Source: Liolophura sinensis (Eukaryota; Mollusca; Polyplacophora; Chitonida; Chitonidae). Taken from it: 64,000 nucleotides of DNA. Under the pieces are notes generated by a model. That model searched no databases, was not told the DNA's origin, and worked only from the letters and a program-made list of their open reading frames with translations. The stretch spans positions 15,173,039-15,237,038 of the forward strand of contig NC_088297.1 of assembly GCF_032854445.1 (NCBI RefSeq), given 5' to 3'. The translations under genes and the position numbers were made by a program. Below, piece after piece: positions 48,917 through 60,900 of this stretch. Within the stretch, counting starts at the first letter, position 1. Every line of letters begins with the position of its first letter.

Positions 48917-51900
48917 CTGCCAAGCAAGAAGGATGCAATATGCAATACACAAACACTTAGTAAACACACAATATCTTAATACACCAGCAATATCTTAATG
49001 CACTTAATACAGGCAATCTCTTAAAGTGGAGGGCGTATGAAATCAAACATGACACTTAGAAAGTTTCTTTGCTCTCTGCCAAATCAGTCCTCAAGAATAA
49101 TTTGACCTAATTCAGCTTCTGATTGTTCTGTTTTTACCACTAGCGTAGCGCGGGCGACTACATGTAGTGCACGCAGTCTGACTGGTTTCCTCAGCGAAAT
49201 TAAACCCTTCAATTTTATTCAATTCTAGTACCTCAAACCTTGCGCCAAACAAAAAAAAAAACTCAATTTCAGTTGAAAGAAAAACTCAATTTCGCCCAGA
49301 AAGTGGTGTTCGGTATGTGGAAAATGACTTGCATGAGAGCCTGAGCGCCTTAATCGCTTTTGTGATTACATGCTTCCTTAGTGCAAACATCACCAGTAAA
49401 ACATGAATGCAAAATCTTCTGGGAAACTAGCAGAGAAAAAGAAACACTGACCTCCTCTTCTTCTTCATTTTCCTTATTGTTGGCTTTAGTATCTTTTGCA
49501 TTAGATCCCGCTGCTATGTTGTTTTTCTTCACCCCTTTCCTACTCCGCTGTTTCACGATTTCCTCGTACTTGGTGCGTTCCTCTGGGGACATCATCTACA
49601 ACAGGGATGAAACAGAACGGGCATGTAACGGTGAATAGGGATATAACGGAGAATGAGGATACAATGAGAATGAGGAGATAAAGTAGAATGGGGCGATAAA
49701 GGAGAATGGGGATAATGGATAATGGAGAAGAGGGATAATGGAGGACATGGATACAATGGAGATGGGGAGATAATGAAGAATGGGTATAACAGAGAATGGA
49801 GATAATGGAGCAAGAGGGAAAAAGGAGAAAAGGGATAACAAGAGGATGGAGAATGGAGGTAATGGAGAAGAGGGATAATGGAGAAAAGGGATAACAGAGG
49901 ATGGAGAATGGACATAATAGAAAATGGAGAACGGAAAATGGAGAACAGAGAGAATGGAGATAATTAGGATGGGTATTATGAAGGAGGAGAATGGGGATAA
50001 TGGAGGGCAGGGATAATGGAGGGCAGGGATAATGGAGCGCAGGGATAATGGAGGGCAGGGATAATGGAGGGCAGGGGTAATGGAGAAAGGGGATAACAAT
50101 CTGACACGCACCTGTAGAATAGAGGCCATCCATTAAAACAAGTTTCAAAGCATTTTGGAGCTACAACTCAGAATAATGAGACAGACCCACGGACAGAATG
50201 ACACAAGTAAAGACAGACAAAAAGTAAACACAGACACAAGACAGACACAAGGAAAGACAGACACAAGGAAAGACAGACACAAGGAAAGACAGAAACATGG
50301 ACAGACTGACTCATGGACAGACTGACTCATGGACAGACAGACACAAGGAAAGACAGACACAAGGAAAGACAGACACATGAACAGACAGACACAAGGAAAG
50401 ACAGACACATGGACAGACAGACACAAGGAAAGACAGACACAAGGAAAGACAGATACATGGACAGACAGACACAAGGAAAGACATGGACAGACAGAAACAT
50501 GGACAGACAGACACAAGGAAAGACAGGCACATGGACAGACAAACACAAGGAAAGACAGACACATGGACAAACAAACACATGGACAGACAGACACAAGGAA
50601 AGACAGACACAAGGAAGGACAGACACAAGGAAAGACAGACACATGGACAAACAGACACATGAACAGACAGACACAAGGAAAGACAGACACAAGGAAAGAC
50701 AGACACATGAACAGACAGACACAAGGAAAGACAGACACATGGACAGACAGACACAAGGAAAGACAGACACAAGGAAAGACAGATACATGGACAGACAGAC
50801 ACAAGGAAAGACATGGACAGACAGAAACATGGACAGACAGACACAAGGAAAGACAGGCACATGGACAGACAAACACAAGGAAAGACAGATACATGGACAA
50901 ACAAACACATGGACAGACAGACACAAGGAAAGACAGACACAAGGAAGGACAGACACAAGGAAAGACAGACACATGGACAAACAGACACATGAACAGACAG
51001 ACACATGAACAGACGGACACAAAGAAAGACACACACAATGACAGACAGACACAAGGAAAGACAGACACATGGACAGACAGACACAAGGAAAGACAGACAC
51101 AAGGAAAGACAGACACGTGGAAGGACAGACACAAGGAAAGACAGACACGTGGACAAGAAGAATTTCTTCAGAAGAAGAAGAAAAGTTTTAAAGGAACCAA
51201 GTATAAAATAATATAATCACCGATTTAAATTTATCAATGGCCTTCCTGTAGTCCTCGACCATCTGGACGCGTCGCTGGTTGTAGCTGACGCGCTCCATCT
51301 CGCTCAGCCCGTGCCACTGTATGCTGACCTGCTGCAGCCGCAGCTTGCTGGGAATGTTGGTCAATTTACCCATCATTTCCGCGGAAAACAGCTGATAGCC
51401 GCTTCTATGAATCACAGAGGAAAAAACAAATATACTGGATTGCGAAATCATCAATTTTCCATATTACTTTGGTCTGATTTGCACAATGTCAACGTATTTA
51501 ATTATTTATTTTATTTTGATTGGTATATATGCATAACACTGTACTTAAGAAATATTTCACTTGCAATATAAAGGCATTAAAGTTTACAGAAAGAGAAAAT
51601 TTGTCATACAACAGACACTGGTGTGACAAACCTCCTGACTAGAGACTGCATCTGAAACAACTCCATGGCCAAGTTCTTCAAAGAGTGATGACCTTGAACA
51701 TGGTCAAGGTCATCCAATATGATTTAAAGGCATGAAACGTATAAAATTCCACTCAAAAAATTGTAAAATGACGTGGGAATGGATAAAATACAAGTGACAA
51801 CCTAAAATACAAGTAACAACCTAAAATACACATACAATAGTTATCTTTCTGACAAGCTGGGCTCAATTTGAGCCCATTATTTATAGTTTGGGCTCTTAAA

Positions 51901-54900
51901 AATTTGTGAATGACCAAACATTTTGACCCATGCAACGGGAGCTGGATTTCAGCGTGTGATCCAGGCCTTTTGACCAGGCATGGGTGATAGTTTAGCAAGA
52001 GCCCTTATCATATTTGTAAGACTACTCTACAAAAAAATTGCTTTACAAAAATCTGCAAATAGTCAATGTCATCTTCCAGCCTCAGATTCCTTGTTAGGTA
52101 AGAGAATAGAAGAAAACTCCAAAACAAAATGTCATAACTTACCCTGGGGGTCTCTTGGGCTCCCCGGGGTATATCAGTTTTAACCGACTGTTTTCCTTCC
52201 CCATATGAGCTTCTGGGTGCTGTTTTCTGGAAGGAGAAGCGAACCTACCCCTTATCATCTGTGCTTGACAATGTATTTAGAACAAAACACTTATTTATTT
52301 ATTTAATTGGTGTTTTACGCCATACTCAAGAATATTTCACTTATACGATGGCGGCCAGCATTATGGTGGGCAGAAACCGGGCAGATCCCGGGGGGAAACC
52401 ACCATTCGCAGGTTGCTGCCTGACCCTCCCACATACAGCCACAACAGAACACATTGATCTTTTATTTACTTGGTGTTTAATGCCCTGGATTTCTTCACAA
52501 ATGCATGTACATATCTGGAAGGAAGAAGACTACAAGAGTGACCAGAGTAAATCACAGCCCTTCACCAGGAAATTGACAAGCCAGGGAATACTGATTGTGC
52601 ATAGCTTCCAACATTTTTCTTACATATTTGATTGATGCTTTCATTTATTTATTTATTTATTTATCTGATTGGTGTTTTACACCGCACTCAAGAATATTAC
52701 ACTTATGCCATGGCGGCCAGCATTATGGTGGGAGGAAACCGGGCAGAGCCCAGGGGAAACCCACAACCATCCACAGGTTGCTGGTAGACCTTTCCACGTA
52801 CGGCCGGAGAGGAAGCCACCAAGAGCTGGACTTGAACTCACAGCGACTGCATTGGTCTTTCATTTAACTAAAGATTCATGTATTAACACAAAGCAAAGAC
52901 ACCAAAGCCCTTGCTGTCAATTTTTTTTTCTTTGCTTTTAGCTGCCATTTTGCCTTTCATTTGTATCGTTTGCTGTGTACATACTGTATAATAAAGCACA
53001 TTTTTACATCCAAATAAATACATCCAAACATCCAAAACAAATATCAACATAAACAGTTAACATTAGTTGCATTTTTTGGTATAAGTAGGGATTCCCTTAT
53101 TGCCTAATTTGATATAACAAAATTCACAGCCTAAAATGCTTACAAATATGATTGAAGATCTCTCTCATAACTTTCTTTACATTCAAGCTCTTTTTTCTTG
53201 TACTTCTCCTGAAAAATAGGAACATAAAATGCAAACAAAGTTTCATCCAGTATGGCTATTTTCATAAACAGCCATAATGGCAAAACATCTATTTCCATGT
53301 GGAAAACTGCCTTCTAGAATTCTTCATTCAGTATTAAACCAAAAATACAATACCAGTAATTGTTCTGAGGCTTGTCAAAACGTTTTTGAAAAGTTAAAAT
53401 TGCAGGCATTGTGAAAGTAACAGTTAAAGGGTGTGTGGGAATTGGAAATAAGTAATCAACTACATTACAAAGTTTGTAACAGTGACCAGTAATACAGTTT
53501 TGGTAGAGTTACAAAGTTTGTAACAGTGACCAGCAATAGAGTTTTGGTTGAGTTACAAAGTTTGTAACAGTGACCAGAAATAAAGTTTTGGTAGAGTTAC
53601 AAAGTTTTCTGAAATTGTAAAATACATGTACAAAGACAGGTGTGATTTAAAACGGTTTGGAATGATACTGAATAAAAAAAAACATGACATTAAAACTGCC
53701 AATTTTTGAGAAATTACAAAGAATTGAAAGGGTTAAAATTCAGAAGATGTCAGATGGAACTGAGTTTACAGAAAGCTGAAAAGACCTATACAGTATTTGA
53801 CCTTAAAACTAACTTAAAAAACAGCATTTTCAGAGGCAAATAAAAGTAAAAAAAAAATATTGTATGTGGTGCAGAAACTTATTCCACCTTCCAGAAAAGA
53901 AACTTAACTTCAAAAAACTCTTCCATGTTTAACAGAAGAGTCGTGATCAGACAAAATCCCCAATTTGGACATGGAGGACATTTTTGGTCAGAAACAGCGC
54001 ACATCTTTGTAAATGCCTAAATTGTACAGTTTGTACAAGGGAAGAAATCACAAGCTTTCACCTACCCTTTTACTGTCTGGTAATTCACTGTAGGCCTTGG
54101 ACAAGAGCCTTACAATGTCCTGATTGGATATATTTGGGTATCGTTGTTTGAATTTGTCCTTTTTCTCCGTTATAAACATGAATAGCGCAGTCATTGGTCG
54201 CTTCGGTTTCTGTTCGTTAGGCAACTCCTGAAAAGGAGAATCGATGAAAATATATATATGCAAATGTCGTTATGTTAAAGTTGAGAAGGGTCTTGAGTTT
54301 TTAACCTCTTGTAACACTGAATAAAGAATAAGTGAAAAGGAAAATTTGAACAAACATTTATTCTTCCAATAAAAAACATAAGATGAACAACAATGGATGG
54401 TAATCTGAAAATCCCCAAAATGATCTTCTTCATTCTACAGAAGGCAAATACCCAATTTTCAGAACATGAGCCCTCATTGATGCTTACTTTTCACATCCCT
54501 CCACATTTCACATAATTAGAACACAAAAACGTGAAACGTAAACGAGCTACCCGAATTCTTCAACCTTTTCAGCCACCTCTACAACCTATGTTTTGAAACA
54601 TTCTGAGAGAACTATGGGGTGTCGAGAAATGATTTTCACAACACTATGAAGCTTGCATCTTTAATGACACAAACAAATCATTTTTAGCACCATTTTGATA
54701 ATTGTATGCATTAATTCCAGTGAAATTTGCAGTGGTTGATAAGGTTGGAGATTTACAGTAAATTATACACATGTTTTTTTGTTTTTTTTTAACTTTACAT
54801 GACTGACAAACTGTGAGAATAAAGCTTCACTCACGACAAATAACATATATGTATTTAAAATAACCAAATTCTATTACCTTAATATTTTTACAACAGAAAA

Positions 54901-57900
54901 TCACAGTGCAAGTTGCAGGAGTCTATGTGCCTTAATTTTCTTTGATATTTAATCACATTAAAATTCATTTCTTCTTCTTTTTCTTCAGTTTATTCTCACT
55001 ATCTGAACAGTGAGTTCTGGTCCTTTAAAGAACAAAAAAGGACAAAAGAAAAGAAAAGAAATGAAATCTTCTATAAGACAAAATTGAGAAAACTGAGAAA
55101 CAAGCGAGTCTTTGTTCAGAAGTTACTTACAGACGGCAATGTGCCGTTAGTTTTGGCCTTTTTATTAGCCTTCAGAGCTTCTTCTTTCTCCAGTCGCTCC
55201 AACTCTTCCACTGGCAAACAGGCACGGTATTTCTCATACTGTGTTTTATATAATGCTGTTTTCTGGGGAAGTAATTGAACAAAATGTGGATTCAGTGATT
55301 AACTGATTGATGAAGAGTGTCATAAACAATTACAGGCAAACGTGATGTCACACTTATTGTGCGGAACATATTGCCTAAATTACTCTCTCTTTAAATACTT
55401 GCAGTCAATCAGTTTATTGACTCATCTGATTGGTCGGCTACTGATATATTTATTTATTTATTTCACTGGTGTTTTACGCTGTACTCAAGAACAATTTCAC
55501 TTATACAACAGCAGCCAGCATTATGGTTGGAGGAAATCACGATCGGGAAACCACGACTATCTGCAGACCTTCACACCTATAACCAGAGAGGAAGCCAGCA
55601 TGAGGTAGACTTCAACTCCCACTGATTTGCACAGGTGACAGGCTTCTGGGTCATCATTCAGTGCTAGCAAACTAACCACCCACCCCCGCCCACAGTCAAC
55701 CAATCCGATAAACCAGTAGCATTACAAATGTTATTTTAAGGTATTTCTGGGTTACAATTTGGTTCTGCAAAGTGGCAAACATAGTTTGCAAGAGATTCAG
55801 GGCCGGGTTGTTCAAAAACATTTTAAGACAATGCCAAATAATCTCAATTTTGTAATCAGCGCAAAAATAATTGCGTAACGGTATATTAGATATGAACTAA
55901 ATCTGCTACTTTTATACTCTGATTTTGAACAACTGTGTTAAAATTCACATACATTTTATTTTTTTATTTCTACCTGTTCTGCAGTTTTATTGTATCTCTC
56001 TCGCTCTTTGTCACTAAGTGCCTTCCACCGGCGCGATATCTCCCCCATTCTTTCCGTGGACGGAATGTTGGTCAATTGTGACAAAAGCGTAGAAGAGAAA
56101 TAGGCATATCCACTTCTGCAAAACAACAACAACAGGCAAACATTTTAATAGCAAAAATACCTTTTTCACAAATCTCAGTAAGATTTGTGAATCAATTATG
56201 GAGAAAAATATTAAAAAGACATAAAAAAAGCACACAGAACAAGATTTTGATGATAAAAATAAGAAGTTTTTGACTTACGATGGCGGTTTCTCAGGTTTTC
56301 CGTAATGGTGATCTAGGACTTTCTCCTCGGCTTTTGTCAGGACAGCTCGATACGGCTTAGGTTTATAGTCTGGGTGATCTTTACAGTACTCCAACAATGT
56401 TTTCTGAAAACCCACAACATTACAGACTCTCACATACCTACACGTCAAGGTTTGTATGCTTGTTTAAAATAATTTATTTTATTCATTTCATTATAGTGTT
56501 TTAATGCCGTGCTCAAGAATATTTTAGTTGTAAGACAGCAGCCAGCACTATGGTGGGAGAAAACAGAGCTCGGAAAAAACTCATCACCATACGCAGGTTG
56601 CTGGCAGAAATTCCCACAGACAGCTGGGTGGGAACCAGCGTGTGCTGGATTAGAACTCACAGTGGCCGCATTCGTGAGGCTCCTAGGCCACAATGCCAAA
56701 TTGGCATGTTAAGCTCCTGTTTAAACTAATGATGATATTTTTTTTTTTTCAGATTTTTTATTGTGCATTAAAGTGCCACGCTGATCAGAATACAAATTGT
56801 GGAGAAATATTACAATGATATGAAAGAAATCCTACGGAGTAAGCCTAACACTATGTTTCTGTAGGATTTTGATGAATAACACTATTTAACCCAAATAACT
56901 GAAGATTCCTTGAAAACGAAAAACTTCAGCTGTGTTCGAAAAATTTTCCTGAAGTGAGGTGATAATATTCCCTGTATGACGTCGAATCAGGCAGATTTGA
57001 CGTTGAGTAAGGCATTTATGCTGGGATGACGTCAAGAGCGTTTGAATGGGCAGCGTCATTTGTGGATATAGGTCAGCGATTGATGACGCCATGTGTTCAT
57101 GGGTGATGTCACACCAGGCAAAGTGGAAGGGACAGAAATATTTTGTTTCCATACGCTCTGACGAAGTGTGCAATATCGGTTTCAATTCACTGCAATATTT
57201 TCACAATTTAGGAAAGCAATTCAGACTATACCAGTCTTTATCAATTTACCTTGCTTTTAAGACACATATATTTTGACACCAAAGTAGCTCTTTAAGTAAG
57301 CATTAAATTCTCTTTTAATGCACATCCCAAACAACAAGGCATAAATCTTCCTGTTTAAACTGCATCAATAAGTAGCACATTACAGAGAAATGAATTATAT
57401 GTATATTTACTTTATTTCAGCGTGACTTGAAGCCAATTCCTCTCCAGCCGTACGTGGGAAGGTCTGTCAGCAACCTGCGGATAGTCGTAGGTTTCCCCCG
57501 GGCTCTGCCCGGTTTCCTACCACCATAATGTGGTCGCCGTCATATAAGTGAAATATTCTTCAGTACGGCGTTAAACAACAATCAAATAAATAAACAAATG
57601 AAGCCAATTAAAAATAGCTACATTCCTGTACTGACTGCGTTTTGTGTCCAGGCGTCAGAAAACAATGGTTTCAGTCATACATTAACCCCTCGCTCAACCG
57701 GCAACACAAGGAAAAACCAATCCAAACTGATGCCTTATTTATCTGAGATGTTGCCTCGTTGATGCGTCTTCACAACTTCATCAAGTTATCGTGTGACAAG
57801 CCGCTGATGTAATGTCTTTCAAAATTGTAAAGCGATCAAAAAAAGGAATTACTGTTCTTTGTTGAACAGGGAAGAAGGTTAAATGATATACAAGACAAAA

Positions 57901-60900
57901 AAGCTTTCATCTGCTCAAAAAAAAAAAATACCATTACAAAATGAACATGTAGAATATTTGGTTATTCTTATAGGGATAAAGAACTGATTCTGATTGGCTG
58001 GAGTGAGAGATAGGCAAGTTCAGGCTTTGCCTTTCTTAAGCTGCATTTTCGGTACGGTACATTTATTCAAGCATGACTACAGCTGCAAGATTTAACCCAG
58101 GAAACCCTATCTCATCTGTCAGCCAACCAGGGTCAATTCTGTATCCATTTGAGACACCAGTCAAAATAAATTCCACAAGTACTATTATATACCTGATACT
58201 CTTTCTGCCCCTCCAAAGCCATAGTAATAAACTTCATCTTCTTGCTGGGCTTCAGTACGCTCCACCTCTTCCTTAACTCCTGGGACGCATCCGCTTTTGT
58301 TAACTGTTCAACATTTCAAATCAAACTAATTAAAGAGAAGAATAAGAGCACTGCGCTTTGTGAAGCTTTCTATAATTTATTTGGTTTTTTATTTGACTGG
58401 TGTTTTACGCTGTACTCAAGAATATCTCACTTATACAATGGCGGCCAGCATTATGGTGGGTGGATAACGGGCAGATCCCAGGGGAAACCTACGGCGATCT
58501 GCAGGTTGCTAGCAGACCTTCCCACTTATGGCCGGAGAAGAAGCCAGCATGAACTGGACTTGAACTCACACTGACCTCATTGGTGAGAGACTCCTGGGTC
58601 ATTACGCTGTGCTAGCGCGCTAACCAACTGAGCCACGGAGGCCCCTAAGTAGTTTTAAAAAGTGACTAGAGTGAGTAGGCTTAAAGGGTCACCCAGAGTG
58701 AGTAGTTTTGAAAAGTGACAAGAGTGAGCAGACTTAAAGTGTGACCAGAGTGAGAAGTCTAAATAATAAATAATTCAAACAATATTTCGCAATATTCATG
58801 ACAACTGATCTAAACAGCCATAAGCATGGTGACACTAAAAAATTGACGCTCTTGATTTTCTGATTTTCTCACTCTTAAAAAAATGACCAGACTGGGTGGT
58901 CCTAAATGTAACCACGTGAAAAATCTTTAAAAGTCGACATTTACATGTGGAATCTTTAAAAAATGACCAGACTGGGTGGTCCTAAATGTAACCACGTGAA
59001 TAATCTTTAAACGTCAACATTTACATGTGGAATCTTTAAAAAATGACCAGGCTGGGTGGTCCTAAATGTAACCACGTGAATAATCTTTAAACGTCAACAT
59101 TTACATGTGGAATCTTAAAAAAATGACCAGGCTGGGTGGTCCTAAATGTAACCACATGAATAATCTTTAAACGTCAACATTTACATGTGGAATCTTAAAA
59201 AAATGACCAGGCTGGGTGGTCCTAAATGTAACCACGTGAATAATCTTTAAAAGTCGACATTTACATGTGGAATCTTAAAAAAATGACCAGGCTGGGTGGT
59301 CCTAAATGTAACCACGTGAAAAATCTTTAAACGTCAACATTTACATGTGGAATCTTAAAAAAATGACCAGACTGGGTGGTACTAAATGTAACCACATGAA
59401 TAATCTTTAAACGTCAACATTTACATGTGGAATCTTAAAAAAATGACCAGGCTGGGTGGTCCTAAATGTAACCACGTGAATAATCTTTAAACGTCAACAT
59501 TTACATGTGGAATCTTAAAAAAATGACCAGGCTGGGTGGTCCTAAATGTAACCACGTGAATAATCTTTAAAAGTCGACATTTACATGTGGAATCTTAAAA
59601 AAATGACCAGGCTGGGTGGTACTAAATGTAACCACGTGAATAATCTTTAAACGTCAACATTTACATGTGGAATCTTAAAAAAATGACCAGACTGGGTGGT
59701 CCTAAATGTAACCATAAAGATTGAGACTGTCAGGAGAGTGAGTAATTCACAATGAAGTTACAGACTACTTCTGTGATGGTGGCACAAGTACTTCCCAGAA
59801 GGCACATTGTTGCAAGGATCTATTTATCATGTACACTTACATGTACAACTTTATTCAACAAACAAGAACAAAATGACAAACCAAGTTCTTAATACTATTA
59901 CATAATATTTCTTTTTGACTGAATAAAATGCAGTCAAATATACATGTATGAATACTCTGGTGTTTTCTTTTGCTTTGAAAGTAACAAATTTTAAATTGAA
60001 AAAAAAAAATTCAAATTTAACTTTTTTAAAAAATTTTTTATTAAAATTTAAAGTAAGGTAAACAATTTTTGAATTTTAAAAGTAAATAAAGTTAAACTGC
60101 CTCATACCTCTGGTTTGCTGATCATCATCTCCTCCAGTTTGGCATTGATGAAGAGTTGTTGAGCAGAGACTGGCTTGGCTGGTTTCTTTTCCACCTCAAT
60201 CTTCTCTGCCTTCTTCTTCCCCAGGTTGGAGCTTTTGCTGGGCAGGAGATCAGGGTGTTCCTCTCTGTACACAGTAGAAAACAAAGACATTGCTAAGTTT
60301 TGTAGCATTGTTTTCAGAATGGTAAATAGCAACGGATACCTGATCATGAAAAGATTACGTTTTTATGGAGAACAAAGAAATTCACGCCCCTCCCCCCCCC
60401 CTTCCCATCCATAAAAAAACTCATTTTTGAGGCATATCTTATATCGTCAATTATCCTCTATTTAATACATATTTTTCGTTAGTTGTCAAAACTTTTGGAA
60501 ATGACACCGTCAATGGACTTGTCAGCACGGGGAACTTAGCACCCCCAATTCGGGCTCTCCCAACTCCCACAGGGTTGCTATAACCCCTTACTTCACAACT
60601 GCAGGCTGCCTAATTTCTGTATTGATCACCGAGGCCTTAGGAACACTGTAGTTCCAAGCTGTTTTTACGCTACAAGAAGACAGCTGAGACGCCTTTTTGT
60701 ACTAAAGTATTTCATGTATCTTTTAAGGCATACTTGAGTTATGGCCCCTTATAACCACACTGCCCTAATATGACAATGGGGTATTACATAGTAAAGTAGT
60801 GTATCAAATAGTAGATTTACCTGAACTTTTCCAGTTTGCTTTTGTAGTCTTCATTCTCAATATTGTAAGCCTCTGTATATTTTTGCTGAAATATAATATA

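Noticed and set aside
48682-48998. Ser/Pro-rich plus-strand frame and Arg-rich minus-strand frame
   Set aside because: Shadows of the UBTF acidic-tail exon in other frames.
50145-51216. Overlapping Cys/Ser/Val-rich and Asp/Lys/Arg/Thr-rich open frames
   Set aside because: Several registers on both strands are open at once, which follows from the simple 16-bp unit. The region is intronic to UBTF.
51221-53208. Direct joining of box 4 (53144) to the last box (51404) as the main UBTF transcript
   Set aside because: The phases allow it, but the exon 52143-52226 between them has strong splice sites, fits the phase on both sides and encodes the GEPKRPP lead-in known from human box 6. Direct joining is kept only as a possible skipped form.
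58880-59715. CRISPR-like array
   Set aside because: Units of 80 bp repeat over their full length with no unique spacers, in an animal intron.
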